Source: JAMDEO01 sp963775295
GTDB lineage: Bacteria > Actinomycetota > Thermoleophilia > RBG-16-64-13
Length of the DNA stretch: 64,000 nucleotides
Assembly: GCA_963775295.1 (NCBI GenBank)
Contig: CAVZIK010000006.1
Location: forward strand, 2,418,001 to 2,482,000
Direction of reading: 5' to 3'
Shown here: positions 50,812 to 60,184 of the stretch, in pieces
Layout of the letters: each line of letters begins with the position of its first letter
Position numbering within the stretch: position 1 is the stretch's first letter
Translations under genes and position numbers: made by a program
The notes under the pieces: generated by a model
Databases searched by the model: none
What the model was told of the DNA's origin: nothing
What the model saw: the letters and a program-made list of their open reading frames with translations, nothing else

Positions 50812-51914
50812 GAGTCTCCTCCCGTTGATGCGGCACTGTCCGCCAGCCGGTCGACGAGCATGGCGTCGCCAAAACTGAAGAATCGGTAGCGGAGGGCGAC
50901 TGCCTCCCTGTAGGCCGAGAGCAGACGCTCTCCGCCTGCGAAAGCCATGGCCAGGACGAGCACGGAGCTCCGCGGCAGGTGAAAGTTCGTAAGCAGCGCG
51001 TCCACCGCCCGGAAACGGTATCCGGGAACGATGAAGATCTCCGTATCTCCGGCGATGCCCACATCCTCGGATGAGAACGGCAGCGCCGCCGACGCCGGCC
51101 TTGCCTCCTCGAACGCGCCTACTCCGGCTATAGTCTCAAGAACACGGGTCGCCGTGGTGCCGACGGCTACGAGCCGGCCCCCCCGGGCTCTGGTCGTGCG
51201 CAGAAGGGCCATATTCTCCGCATCCACCGAGTAGGTTTCACGGTGGATGCGGTGCTCCTCCACCACTTCCTCGCGGATGGGTAGGAAGGTGTCGAGACCC
51301 ACGTGCAACGTCACGTACGCCGAGCCGATCCGCCGCTGTTTCAGCGCAGCGAGTAGGCCGGGAGTGAAGTGCAGCCCGGCTGTCGGCGCGGCCGCCGACC
51401 CAAGCTGCGCTGCGTACACCGTCTGATAGCTCTCCGGGTCGGAAGGATAATCCTTGATGTAGGGCGGAAGCGGCAGCATCCCGTGCTTCTCCATGAGCGA
51501 GACCAGCGACAACTCCGCCGGGCCTTCCACCAACCAGCGGCCTTCACCAAGAAGCGAACGCAGGACGACGGTCTCGCCCCCCGGCAGCGCCAGCGTGCCA
51601 CCAGCCTTCAGCCTGTGCGAGGGACGAGCCAACGCTTCCCAGAGGCCGCCGGCCTCATCATGGGGGCGAAGGAAGAGCATCTCCACCCTCCCCCCCGTGG
51701 GCTTGTGGGCTTGAACGCGCGCCGGCAGTACCCGAGAATCGTTGAACACCAAGGTATCCCCCGGCTGGAGCAAGTCGGGGAGAGCCGTGAACTCGTGATG
51801 ACGAACTGTTCCGTCCGCTGCTAGGTGCATAAGTCTGCAGGAATCGCGCGGCTCCACAGGTCGCTGGGCGATCAGCTCCTCAGGGAAGGCGAAATCGAGT
51901 TCTTCGAGGCGCAC
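50808..51914 (-). CDS. queA: S-adenosylmethionine:tRNA ribosyltransferase-isomerase
   Basis: QueA transfers and isomerises the ribosyl group of AdoMet onto preQ1 in tRNA, forming epoxyqueuosine. It starts RLEELDFAFPEELIAQRPVE and contains AAPTAGLHFTPGLL, HVGLDTFLPIREE, IHRETYSVD and LLTNFHLPRSSVLVLAMAFA. The length is 368 residues. It is coupled to tgt and lies 14 bases after queH. Confidence 0.96.
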   Translation of the reverse strand: MRLEELDFAFPEELIAQRPVEPRDSCRLMHLAADGTVRHHEFTALPDLLQPGDTLVFNDSRVLPARVQAHKPTGGRVEMLFLRPHDEAGGLWEALARPSHRLKAGGTLALPGGETVVLRSLLGEGRWLVEGPAELSLVSLMEKHGMLPLPPYIKDYPSDPESYQTVYAAQLGSAAAPTAGLHFTPGLLAALKQRRIGSAYVTLHVGLDTFLPIREEVVEEHRIHRETYSVDAENMALLRTTRARGGRLVAVGTTATRVLETIAGVGAFEEARPASAALPFSSEDVGIAGDTEIFIVPGYRFRAVDALLTNFHLPRSSVLVLAMAFAGGERLLSAYREAVALRYRFFSFGDAMLVDRLADSAASTGGDS

Positions 51915-51928
51915 GTCAGACCAACCCG

Positions 51929-52474
51929 TCAGAAATCACGATACCGTTCCCATTCCGACAGAAGACAGCCGCAGTATTTCTGCCGGTAGAGGCCCCACTC
52001 ACGGCTGAGCCGCCGCGACTCGCGGTAGAGAGGGCGCAGATCACGGTAGAGGAACTCCACACCGTGGCGAGCGGCCGCCTTCTCCCCACCCGACCGGATC
52101 GCGTCGTGGTCCTGCCAGGGGCTGATGGACAGCGTCGTGGAGAAGGCGCCGCAGTCCTGGCGCACGGCCTCTTGCGCAGCCCGCTCTAAGCGCATGCCCA
52201 CGCACCTGGCGCACCGCGCCCCCGCGTCGCCGGCAACCTCGGCAAACCACGCCTCCGGATCGTAGCCGAGATCCTCCACCAACGGCATCGCGACCCGTCC
52301 GGCCAACTCGCGCACGCCCTCGAGCCGCCGCCGATACTCCAGCAATGGATGGATGTTGGGGTTGTAAAAGAATCCAACCATCTCGGCGCCCTCATCGCGC
52401 CAGTGGCCGTGGGTGCTCGTCGCGCATGGGCCACAACAAATGTGAAGCAAGACACGAGCCGAAACCATCCCCAC
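51929..52474 (-). CDS. queH: Epoxyqueuosine reductase QueH
   Basis: QueH reduces epoxyqueuosine to queuosine and replaces the cobalamin-dependent QueG in many bacteria. The family cysteines are present: LHICCGPCA at residues ~10-18, CARCVGMRL around 89-96 and YCGCLLSEW near the C-terminus. They hold an Fe-S cluster and metal in the characterised protein. The length of 181 residues is typical. The open frame allows GTG 52474 or an ATG two codons in. Confidence 0.92.
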   Translation of the reverse strand: MGMVSARVLLHICCGPCATSTHGHWRDEGAEMVGFFYNPNIHPLLEYRRRLEGVRELAGRVAMPLVEDLGYDPEAWFAEVAGDAGARCARCVGMRLERAAQEAVRQDCGAFSTTLSISPWQDHDAIRSGGEKAAARHGVEFLYRDLRPLYRESRRLSREWGLYRQKYCGCLLSEWERYRDF

Positions 52475-52483
52475 CCCCGCCGC

Positions 52484-53524
52484 CTACCCGAACAGCGTGT
52501 CGGGTTGCTCCTGTTGCGCGGTGCTCGGCGGCTTCACACCGCAGTGCTCGTACCCCAAGCGAGTGAGAACTCTTCCCCGTGGAGTGCGCATGAGGAACCC
52601 GCGCTGCATCAGGAAGGGCTCGTAGACGTCCTCTATGGTGTCAGCCTCTTCACCGATGGCTACGGCTAGGGTAGACAGCCCCACGGGACCTCCATCGAAT
52701 TTGTGAAGGATCAGGTTAAGGATCTCGCGGTCGACCCTATCGAGACCTTCGTCGTCCACCTCGAACAGTCTCAGGGCGAGAAGGGCGATCTCGCTGGTGA
52801 TGTCGCCCTCGTGGCGCACCTGAGCGTAGTCCCTGACTCGACGCAGGAGGCGGTTAGCGATGCGCGGCGTGCCCCTGGAGCGCAACGCCAATTCTCGGGC
52901 CGCGTCGGGCTCGATGTCCACGGCCAAGATGCCCGCCGAGCGGCGTACGATCTGCCCCAGGTCATCGGCCGAGTAGTAGTCGAGCCGATGAGAGAAGCCG
53001 AAGCGATCTCGTAGCGGCGTGGTGATGAGTCCGGAACGAGTGGTCGCCCCGATGAGGGTGAATCGGGGCACCTCAAGCCTAATGGTACGAGCGCTGGGTC
53101 CCTGTCCGATGACGATGTCGATCTCAAAGTCTTCCATGGCCGGGTAGAGGATTTCCTCTATCGAACGGTTGAGACGATGGATCTCATCGATGAAGAGCAC
53201 GTCACCTTCCTGGAGATGTGTGAGGATCGCCGCCATGTCGGCCTTGCGCTCCAGCGCCGGCCCCGACGTGGTGCTGATGCTTACGCCCATCTCGAGGGCG
53301 ATAATGTTCGCAAGTGTGGTCTTGCCCAAACCAGGGGGACCGGCCAAGAGCACGTGGTCGAGCGGTTCGCCCCGCGACTTGGCCGCTTCGATGAAGATCT
53401 GCAGCTGCTCGCGCAAGACGGGCTGGCCCACGAAAGTGCTCAGGGAACGCGGGCGTAGCGAACTCTCGATCTCCTGTTCCTGCGGAACCTCTTCCGGGTC
53501 GGCCAGTCTCTCGCCATCCGTCAC
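52484..53524 (-). CDS. ruvB: Holliday junction branch-migration helicase RuvB
   Basis: RuvB is the AAA+ motor of the RuvAB complex. Motifs are [13 protein letters not shown], Walker [15 protein letters not shown], Walker [29 protein letters not shown], and the DNA-binding winged helix with [20 protein letters not shown] then RGRVLT. I used the GTG at 53524 (346 residues, AAGGGAG upstream); the open frame extends into ruvA. Confidence 0.96.
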   Translation of the reverse strand: MTDGERLADPEEVPQEQEIESSLRPRSLSTFVGQPVLREQLQIFIEAAKSRGEPLDHVLLAGPPGLGKTTLANIIALEMGVSISTTSGPALERKADMAAILTHLQEGDVLFIDEIHRLNRSIEEILYPAMEDFEIDIVIGQGPSARTIRLEVPRFTLIGATTRSGLITTPLRDRFGFSHRLDYYSADDLGQIVRRSAGILAVDIEPDAARELALRSRGTPRIANRLLRRVRDYAQVRHEGDITSEIALLALRLFEVDDEGLDRVDREILNLILHKFDGGPVGLSTLAVAIGEEADTIEDVYEPFLMQRGFLMRTPRGRVLTRLGYEHCGVKPPSTAQQEQPDTLFG

Positions 53525-53540
53525 TCTGTTCTCCCTTTGG

Positions 53541-54131
53541 TCAACTGCGACCACCGAGCGCCTGACGAATGATCGTCTCCACCGGTGCTTCCGGATCGGC
53601 TTTGGCAAGAACCCTGTCGGCCTCCATTAGCGGCATGCCCAACTCCACCAAAGCGGCTCGGGCCAATGCGAGCGACCCATCACCAACGTACGCGCCGCCT
53701 CCCGCTCCTTCTCCTGCCAGGACGACCATGTCCCCAACCCTTTCCCGCAACTCGAGGATGAGGCGTTCGGCGGTCTTCTTGCCTATCCCCGGCACCGACG
53801 AGAACAGGGCCACGTCTCCCAGTGCCAGCGCCCTCTTCAGATCGCGCGGCCTGCGGCACGAGAGCGCCGCCAGGGCCAGTTTGGGACCGATCTTGCTGAC
53901 CCCGATGAAGAGGCGAAATAGCTCGCGCTCTTCCTCAGAAGAGAAGCCGAAGAGCTGGAGAGCGTCTTCGCGGACATGCAGATGGGTGAACAGCACGCAA
54001 CACTCTCCCACCGGAGGCATATCCCCCAGAGTCACTGCTGAGACCTCGGCGAGGAAGCCCACCCCGCCTACGTCGACAACCAAGCCCTCACCACCCTTGG
54101 CCGCAACGACACCGTTGAGCCGCTCGATCAT
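53541..54131 (-). CDS. ruvA: Holliday junction DNA helicase subunit RuvA
   Basis: RuvA binds the four-way junction and recruits RuvB. It starts [20 protein letters not shown] (OB fold), with helix-hairpin-helix segments [17 protein letters not shown] and [17 protein letters not shown], and domain III at the C-terminus. The length is 196 residues. The ATG overlaps the end of ruvC by four bases. Confidence 0.95.
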   Translation of the reverse strand: MIERLNGVVAAKGGEGLVVDVGGVGFLAEVSAVTLGDMPPVGECCVLFTHLHVREDALQLFGFSSEEERELFRLFIGVSKIGPKLALAALSCRRPRDLKRALALGDVALFSSVPGIGKKTAERLILELRERVGDMVVLAGEGAGGGAYVGDGSLALARAALVELGMPLMEADRVLAKADPEAPVETIIRQALGGRS

Positions 54132-54673
54132 GGAGTCCCAGCCCCCCTAACGCTCCGTGAGAGCGCTTCTTCCACCCGCTCTCTCACTCCGCACGTGTTG
54201 GCGTGACAGATGGCGACTCCGAGCGCATCGGCGGCATGGTCCGGGCGAGGAACGACGCTCAAGCCCAGAAGCACCCGCACCATCTCCATCACCTGGGACT
54301 TCTCGGCCCTGCCGTATCCCACGACCGCCTGCTTGATTTGCTGCGGCGTGTATTCGAAGACACCGCACCCGGCGAGCGAGCAGGCCAACAGCGTCACGCC
54401 CCGCGCTTGCCCCACTGCCAGAGCCGTGCGCACATTGGCATTGAAGAACAGCGACTCCACGGCGGTCGCCGATGGCTGATGCCGTGCCAACAACTCCTTG
54501 GTCTCCCCGAATATCTTCTCGAGCCTCTGCTCCAGCGGGACTCCGGCAGGAGTCTCGATGACCCCGTACTCCAAGGCCCGCAACCGGCTGCCGACGACTG
54601 AGAGGACTCCGAACCCGGTGGAGGCCGTGCCCGGATCCAGCCCCAGGATCACCCGACCTCCGAGCTCTCTCAT
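54128..54673 (-). CDS. ruvC: Crossover junction endodeoxyribonuclease RuvC
   Basis: RuvC resolves Holliday junctions. The catalytic acidic residues are visible: Asp in ILGLDPGTASTGFGVL, Glu in AVESLFFNANVRTAL, and Asp in PDHAADALGVAICHAN. TPQQIKQAVVGYGRAEKSQV also matches the family. The length is 181 residues. It is part of the yebC-ruvCAB order, common in many bacteria. Confidence 0.95.
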   Translation of the reverse strand: MRELGGRVILGLDPGTASTGFGVLSVVGSRLRALEYGVIETPAGVPLEQRLEKIFGETKELLARHQPSATAVESLFFNANVRTALAVGQARGVTLLACSLAGCGVFEYTPQQIKQAVVGYGRAEKSQVMEMVRVLLGLSVVPRPDHAADALGVAICHANTCGVRERVEEALSRSVRGAGTP

Positions 54674-54689
54674 GCGCGGGAGATGGCGA

Positions 54690-55442
54690 TCATCCCGCCA
54701 ACGCTTCCATCACGTCGTCGGAGATGTCGAAGTTTGCGTAGACTTCCTGGATGTCGTCGTTGTCTTCCAGGGCGTCCAGAAGTCTGAAGGTCTTGCGAGC
54801 GTCGCTCTCGTCGAGCTTCACGGTGTTCTTGGGGATCATGGTGAGTTCGGCGGAAGTGAAGACGATACCAGCGGCTTCGAGGTTCGCGCGCACCTTCATG
54901 AAGTCGGCTACCTCGCAACGGATCTCGAACGTGTCGCCCTCCGCCACCATGTCGTCGGCGCCCGCCTCGATGGCCACCATCATAAGTTCTTCCTCGTCGT
55001 GTCCGGCTGCGTCGACGAAGATCACACCCTTGCGCTCGAACATCCAGCTGACCGAACCGTCGGTGCCCAGTTTGCCCCCGACTCGATCGAAGGCGTACCG
55101 GACATCGGCTGCGGTGCGGTTCTTGTTGTCGGTGAGGGCCGTGAGGTACACGGCCACACCGGCGGGGCCGTAGCCCTCGTACGTGAGATGTTGATAGGTC
55201 TCCGCGTCAGAACCGGCGCCGCTACCCTTCTTGATTGCACGGTCGATGTTGTCGTGGGGCATGTTGGCGTCTTTGGCCTTGACGATCGCCTGCGCCAGCG
55301 TGGCGTTGTGGACGGGATCGCCCCCCCCTTCGCGCGCGGCAACGGTGATCGCTCGGCCCAGCTTGCCGAACATCTTGCCTCTTTTGGCGTCGACAAGCGC
55401 CTTCTTGTGCTTGATTCCCGCCCATTTTGAATGCCCCGACAT
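54690..55442 (-). CDS. yebC: YebC/PmpR-family regulatory protein
   Basis: This is a 250-residue protein of the YebC family, which acts as DNA-binding regulator or, in newer work on relatives, as a factor for translation of proline-rich sequences. It begins MSGHSKWAGIKHKKALVDAK and contains AAREGGGDPVHNATL then AQAIVKAKDANMPHDNIDRA and YEGYGPAGVAVYLTALTDNK. GGAGGT precedes the ATG. It is the first gene of the ruv-queuosine-sec run. Confidence 0.95.
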   Translation of the reverse strand: MSGHSKWAGIKHKKALVDAKRGKMFGKLGRAITVAAREGGGDPVHNATLAQAIVKAKDANMPHDNIDRAIKKGSGAGSDAETYQHLTYEGYGPAGVAVYLTALTDNKNRTAADVRYAFDRVGGKLGTDGSVSWMFERKGVIFVDAAGHDEEELMMVAIEAGADDMVAEGDTFEIRCEVADFMKVRANLEAAGIVFTSAELTMIPKNTVKLDESDARKTFRLLDALEDNDDIQEVYANFDISDDVMEALAG

Positions 55443-55497
55443 GTCACAACCTCCGCCCGGGAGTCAGTCTTCAAATTCATACATTCCGTCGGGAGAG

Positions 55498-55526
55498 AGT
55501 TTAACCGAGGCTTCGGACGCCTTCAA
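55498..55526 (-). promoter_or_regulatory. Promoter TTGAAG-N17-TAAACT for yebC-ruvCAB
   Basis: On the minus strand -35 TTGAAG (55526-55521), a 17-base spacer and -10 TAAACT (55503-55498) lie ~55 bases before the yebC start. The -35 is identical to that of the promoter at 18957. Confidence 0.65.
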
Positions 55527-55625
55527 CGCGGCCCGGAACGCACATCCATGAGGTGCGAGGGTACCGTCCCCGCGAAAAAATCGTGCCGCGGAGCGAAACG
55601 CAGCTAGAGCGCGGATGATGCCTTG

Positions 55626-56558
55626 TCACCGGAGCCAGCCGGATTCCGCGGCCTTATCGCGCACGGCGCGCACGCGCGAGTCGTAGAGATCCCTGTCTCT
55701 GCCGTAAATCGCAGCGGCCAGGGCGCTCACGAGGCTGATGGGACCCACGAGAGAATGGGCGAAGAACGTGGAGTCAATATCGGCGTAAAGAGTGATCGGC
55801 CCCTTCTCTGCCAACTCGGACAGAGAGTTGTCGGTAATGACGATGACGGTGGCTCCCTGGGCCGCCGCCTTCTCGGCAAACGAGATGGTAACTGAATGCG
55901 CCCTGCGAAAACCAACGGCCAAAAGTACGTCGCCCTCGCCCAAACGCGTCATGCGGGCGACGTTCGACTCGGTGCTACCAGTCACCGCTAGACAAGGGAT
56001 CCCCAGCAGTTCCAGGACGTACGAAGCGTGCTCCGCCACCACCGCCGCCTCATGCATCCCCACCACAAGCACCTGCCGAGCGCTCTCGATCGCAATGACT
56101 GCCTTGTTGAAACGCTCCAGGGTGTTCTTGTTGATCGTCTCCTCGAGGCTCAAGGCGTCGGTCTTGAGGGATCGCGTGAGTACGTCCTCTTCGATGACGA
56201 ATCCAAGTTGATCGTCGTGGATGGCCGGTCTCTGCGTGGCTCCCAGACGGTACTCGTCCCGGGCGGCTCTCTGCAACTCGGGGTATCCGCCGAAGCCGAG
56301 AGATTGGGCGAAACGAACTACCGTCGAACTGGAGGTGTTACCCTTTTGGCCCAGTTCCTCGGCGCTCAGATAGCCGACCTCTTCGAGGTGATCGATTATG
56401 TACCGGGCGACGGCTTTCTGCGAGCGGGAGAAGTTGTCGAAACCGTCCCGCAGCATGTCACTCACTCGCCGTGGTCTCGAGTCGTCCAACTCTCCTCCAC
56501 CGATGACATCAATTGCATCAGATTCATAATACAACGTTTCTTGCACACCACCTGCCAT
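55626..56558 (-). CDS. MurR/RpiR-family transcriptional regulator
   Basis: This 310-residue regulator has an N-terminal HTH_6 domain (residues ~38-110: FDNFSRSQKAVARYIIDHLE, GQKGNTSSSTVVRFAQSLGF) and a C-terminal SIS sugar-phosphate isomerase domain (~140-275: VLVVGMHEAAVVAEHASYVL, TEDNSLSELAEKG-type segments). Such proteins respond to phosphosugars. No sugar operon is adjacent, so the ligand is unknown. It is separated from the EF-G gene by a strong terminator. Confidence 0.88.
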   Translation of the reverse strand: MAGGVQETLYYESDAIDVIGGGELDDSRPRRVSDMLRDGFDNFSRSQKAVARYIIDHLEEVGYLSAEELGQKGNTSSSTVVRFAQSLGFGGYPELQRAARDEYRLGATQRPAIHDDQLGFVIEEDVLTRSLKTDALSLEETINKNTLERFNKAVIAIESARQVLVVGMHEAAVVAEHASYVLELLGIPCLAVTGSTESNVARMTRLGEGDVLLAVGFRRAHSVTISFAEKAAAQGATVIVITDNSLSELAEKGPITLYADIDSTFFAHSLVGPISLVSALAAAIYGRDRDLYDSRVRAVRDKAAESGWLR

Positions 56559-56619
56559 GCCTTAATCGGAGGTACGGACGCTTTTCTTTAGCGCCGCTGC
56601 CAAAAGATGGCAAGAAACG

Positions 56620-56653
56620 AAGCACCGGCGGTCCCGAAGGGCCGCCGGTGCTT
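56620..56653 (-). terminator. Terminator after the EF-G-like gene
   Basis: AAGCACCGGCGG(t)CCC-GAA-GGGCCGCCGGTGCTT is a 15-base stem with one bulge, ~50 bases after the stop, followed on the minus strand by CGTTTCTTG. Confidence 0.75.
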
Positions 56654-56704
56654 TCACCAGCATCTCCTTGAACTCGGGCGGAGGCTCTTCCCCCGCCCAT
56701 CAGA

Positions 56705-58789
56705 TTACTCGGCCGCTTTCCTCGCCTTCACATCGGCGACGATCTTGTCGACCAAGTGCGACGGAACTTCCTCGTAGTGATCGAACTCGAGAGTGAACGA
56801 GCCCCGCCCGGCCGTCATCGACCGAAGTTGGGGCGCGTAAGTGAGCATCTCCGCCAACGGCACCGAGGCTCGGATCATGTGCATCTCGCCCACCGTCTCA
56901 CTGCCTTGCGGCCGGCCGCGTCGGCTGGAAAGGTCGCCCATGATGTCCCCCATGTTCTCCTCGGGCGCTACCACCTCGACGTTCATGACCGGCTCAAGCA
57001 GCACCGGCATCGCGTTCTCCATGGCCTTGTTCCAGGCCAAACCTCCAGCCAGCTTGAACGCGAGTTCCGATGAGTCGACCGCGTGGTACGACCCGTCGTA
57101 GAGCTTCACCTTGACGTCGACCACCGGATACCCCGCGATGACACCATGCTCCATCGCCTCCACAACGCCCTTCTCCACCGCGGGGATGAAGTTCCGAGGG
57201 ATGGAACCGCCGAAGATGGCATCCTCAAACTGGTAGCCCTCGCCTCGACCGAGAGGTTCGACCTCTATCCAGCAATCGCCGAACTGTCCGCGGCCTCCAG
57301 TCTGTTTCTTGTGCCGGCCTTGCGCGTTGGCCTTCTTGCGGATCGTTTCGCGATAGGGCACCTGCGGCGGGTGAAGGTCGACCTCGACCCCGAAGCGGCG
57401 CTTGAGTTTGTCGAGGATAACCTCCACGTGCACCTGGCTGGTGCCTGAAATGAGCATCTCGTGAGTCTGAGAGTCGAAGCGCAGTTCCATTGCCGGGTCT
57501 TCCTCACCCAGGCGCCTCAGACCATTGGAGACCTTCTCGTCTTCACCCCGGTTCTTGGGGGTGATGGCGAACGAGATGGCCGGTGGTGGAAACTCGTATC
57601 GAGGAAGATGAACGGGATGTGCGGCGTCGGACAGCGTGTCTCCAGTGCCGGTCTCCTTGAGCTTGGCAAGAGCGACGATGTCACCGGCGCCCGCTTCATC
57701 GACGGCTTTGGTCTCCTTGCCGGTCATGAGAAGAATGTTGCCGGTCCGTTCTTTTTCGTTGGTACGCGCATTGAGAAGCTGGGTGTCGGTCGCGATCTTG
57801 CCCGAGAATATCTTGGCCAGGTTGACCCGGCCTGAGAACTGGTCGTAGATGGTCTTGAAGACGAACAATACTGGGGAACCGGAGGTAGCAGGCTGCAGTT
57901 CAACCTCGTCGGTGCCGTCGACGCCGCTGAGGGCTTTGCGCGGCCCACGCGAGACCGGGGACGGGATGGTGAGGATCGCATCCAGGAGACGGTCGGCTCC
58001 GATGTTCTTCGAGCCGGCAACGGGGACCACCGGGCTCACCGATCCCGACGCCACGGCAGCCCAAAGGGCGGATGCAACTTCTTCCTGGGTGAGTTCTGCT
58101 CCCTCGAGATATTTCTCCAGCAGGGCATCGTCGGCTTCAGCGACCCTATCCACGAGCTTGTCGCGGGCTTCCTGGGCTGCATCCTGCATGTCGTCGGGAA
58201 TGGCCGCTTCGGTGGCTTTGGGTGCGGCCCCGGAGTACGTATAAGCCTTCATCTTCAGAAGATCGACGACTCCCTTGAAGTCCGCCTCTTCGCCGATGGG
58301 AAGGCCGAGAGCGACGATCTCGTCACCAAAGCGGGCCTGCAAGGCGCTCAAGGCCTCGCCGAAAAACGCCCGTTCCCGGTCCATCATGTTGAGCGCCACC
58401 ACTCGCGACACGCCCATCTCGGCCGCCCGCTTCCAGATGCGCTCCGTCTGGACTTCCACCTTGGTGACGGCGTTCACGACCATGACGATGCCCTCGACGA
58501 CACTGAGGGTGCCAAGGGCTTCATTGATGAATGAGGCCTCGCCCGGTGTGTCGATGAGATTGATCTTCTGCCCGGCCCAGTCGACATGCGCGAGACCCGC
58601 CGAAATAGTCATCTGCCGCTTGATCTCGTCTTCGTCGTAGTCCATGGCGGTAGTCCCGTCGTTCACCGCGCCGAGACGGTTCTTGGCTCCCGCCGTGAAC
58701 AGCAGCGCCTCCACGAGTGAAGTCTTGCCCGCTCCGCGGTGTCCTACGACCGCGACGTTTCTGATCTTGGCTGGATCTACCAGAGCCAT
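56705..58789 (-). CDS. Elongation factor G-like protein (EF-G2 paralog)
   Basis: This 694-residue translational GTPase has all EF-G domains. The P-loop is GHRGAGKTSLVEALL. Switch II reads DTPGEASF, where canonical EF-G has DTPGH with the catalytic His. The specificity motif NKxD is replaced by NMMD. Domains III-V follow, with RYEFPPPAISFAITPKN and a YAPQLRSMTAGRGSFTLEFD segment at the end. The altered switch and no neighbouring rpsL/rpsG/tuf mark it as the secondary paralog; its role is uncertain. GGGAGG precedes the ATG. Confidence 0.9.
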   Translation of the reverse strand: MALVDPAKIRNVAVVGHRGAGKTSLVEALLFTAGAKNRLGAVNDGTTAMDYDEDEIKRQMTISAGLAHVDWAGQKINLIDTPGEASFINEALGTLSVVEGIVMVVNAVTKVEVQTERIWKRAAEMGVSRVVALNMMDRERAFFGEALSALQARFGDEIVALGLPIGEEADFKGVVDLLKMKAYTYSGAAPKATEAAIPDDMQDAAQEARDKLVDRVAEADDALLEKYLEGAELTQEEVASALWAAVASGSVSPVVPVAGSKNIGADRLLDAILTIPSPVSRGPRKALSGVDGTDEVELQPATSGSPVLFVFKTIYDQFSGRVNLAKIFSGKIATDTQLLNARTNEKERTGNILLMTGKETKAVDEAGAGDIVALAKLKETGTGDTLSDAAHPVHLPRYEFPPPAISFAITPKNRGEDEKVSNGLRRLGEEDPAMELRFDSQTHEMLISGTSQVHVEVILDKLKRRFGVEVDLHPPQVPYRETIRKKANAQGRHKKQTGGRGQFGDCWIEVEPLGRGEGYQFEDAIFGGSIPRNFIPAVEKGVVEAMEHGVIAGYPVVDVKVKLYDGSYHAVDSSELAFKLAGGLAWNKAMENAMPVLLEPVMNVEVVAPEENMGDIMGDLSSRRGRPQGSETVGEMHMIRASVPLAEMLTYAPQLRSMTAGRGSFTLEFDHYEEVPSHLVDKIVADVKARKAAE

Positions 58790-58850
58790 GAATCCTCCCT
58801 CGCCTAGGCGTTCCTGTGTTGCGTGCTCGACTGCAGGCCTTGTGAACCTG

Positions 58851-58885
58851 CAAAAACAGAGAACGCCGCCAGAACGGCGACGTTC
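58851..58885 (-). terminator. Rho-independent terminator after the 81-residue orphan gene
   Basis: On the minus strand GAACGTCGCC-GTTCT-GGCGGCGTTC pairs over ten positions (one U-G) and is followed within four bases by a T-run (TGTTTTTG). Confidence 0.75.
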
Positions 58886-58972
58886 ACAAGAAGAAGACGA
58901 ATGTGGTGCGCCGCAATGCCGCTATTCGCATCACCTTTACGAAGTTGCATTATCGCAGAGTCTAGGCGCGGA

Positions 58973-59218
58973 TCAATCGCCGTGCTTCAGCTGGTAGCGG
59001 CGGCCTTTTTGCAGCCAGCTGATCGCTCCGACGGCGTTGGGCAGAAGCTCCAGGGCCCCATCGCGGGCCTCCACGTGCACCACCTCGAAGTCGCGGTAAT
59101 ACACCTTCACGGGACCGACCAAGTTGGTGATGGTCGTCGTGCGCAGACTATCGTCCGGCGCCTGAACAGGCGTTACCAGACTGATTGAAGCCTCACCCTC
59201 TTGCACGATGATATGCAT
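58973..59218 (-). CDS. 81-residue protein of unknown function
   Basis: I do not recognise the family. The protein starts MHIIVQEGEASISLVTPVQA, has beta-strand-like alternation (TTITNLVGPVKVYYRDFEVV) and a basic C-terminus (GRRYQLKHGD). It has no membrane segment, signal or metal-binding cysteines. A GAGGG site precedes the ATG. It lies 42 bases downstream of rpmF on the same strand and is followed by a good terminator, so it is the last gene of the DUF177-rpmF unit. Confidence 0.65.
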   Translation of the reverse strand: MHIIVQEGEASISLVTPVQAPDDSLRTTTITNLVGPVKVYYRDFEVVHVEARDGALELLPNAVGAISWLQKGRRYQLKHGD

Positions 59219-59260
59219 TTACCCTCGGCTCCTGTGAATCATCGACGGACTGCCGGGACG

Positions 59261-59440
59261 TTACTCCTCTACAGCGACTACCTGACGACCATTGTACATG
59301 CCACAGTTGGGGCACACTCGGTGCGGCAACCGCGGGCTGTGGCAATGCGGGCAGTCCACCACTGTGGGAGCCGTGGCGGCGTGCGTCGCGCGACGGGCGT
59401 CACGACGAGCCCGGGAAGTCTTTCTCTTGGGAACAGCCAT
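59261..59440 (-). CDS. rpmF: 50S ribosomal protein L32
   Basis: L32 is a 59-residue basic protein: MAVPKRKTSRARRDARRATH and four zinc cysteines in CPHCHSPRLPHRVCPNCG. This is the zinc-containing (C+) form. The true start is the ATG at 59440; the open frame extends 39 codons upstream without homology. It is downstream of the DUF177 gene, the standard arrangement. Confidence 0.96.
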   Translation of the reverse strand: MAVPKRKTSRARRDARRATHAATAPTVVDCPHCHSPRLPHRVCPNCGMYNGRQVVAVEE

Positions 59441-59569
59441 TGCCTGCCTCTTTCTCGACCAATGGGGAAACCGTGAGTTTGTACCCCATCGGGATGGATA
59501 TTTCAAGTCCGGCGGTGTCGATGGCCCCCCAAAGATACACCCCTTGATACCGCGCAACCGTGTTCGCAG

Positions 59570-60091
59570 CTACTCTTCCAGGTGGACATCCTTCAGCGCC
59601 AGCCAGCGCTCGTCCACTTCCTTCCCGAGGCATCCACAGGGGCCCGCGTGGAGGTCATGCCCGCAAATAGGGCAGAGTCCGGGGCATTCGGCCGAACATA
59701 CGATCTGGCACGGCAGAGCAAGGACGGTGGCTTCTCGCGCCAAACTGCCCAAGTCCACGATGAAATCCTCGATAAAGGGGCTGAGATCCGCTTCGTCCCA
59801 TCCCTCCCTGGAAGTGGGCACGAACTCTTGTTGTTTGGCCTCGATCTTCAACGCCGCCTCGCGGAGGCAGCGATCGCACGGTCCATACAACGAGGCCAGC
59901 AGCGACACCTCAACCAGGAAGCCCCCCGCGACCCGATCCACGACAAGCGTGACTCCGGCAGGGATGAGCACTTGATAGGTCTGGCCGGCGAGAACGATGG
60001 GGGCCATCTCCATCCGAAACGTCCGTTCGTACCGCTCGCCGCCCCGCAGCGCGAGATCTTTCAGATCGACGTATGTGACAGAGCTATCCAT
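59570..60091 (-). CDS. DUF177/YceD-family protein
   Basis: This 173-residue protein is a YceD homologue, a family linked to 23S rRNA accumulation. Cysteine pairs are visible in YGPCDRCLRE and CSAECPGLCPICGHDL, suggesting zinc binding. The C-terminal GPCGCLGKEVDERWLALKDV matches the family end (DxRWxxL). It is next to rpmF, as in most bacteria. No clear Shine-Dalgarno is seen. Confidence 0.9.
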   Translation of the reverse strand: MDSSVTYVDLKDLALRGGERYERTFRMEMAPIVLAGQTYQVLIPAGVTLVVDRVAGGFLVEVSLLASLYGPCDRCLREAALKIEAKQQEFVPTSREGWDEADLSPFIEDFIVDLGSLAREATVLALPCQIVCSAECPGLCPICGHDLHAGPCGCLGKEVDERWLALKDVHLEE

Positions 60092-60184
60092 GATGACAAG
60101 GATTAGACGACGCAGACCATCATCGAACCGGTGGGCAGCCCCCTGGAGAAGGGCCGGTACATCACCGGGACAGCAGACGCACCG

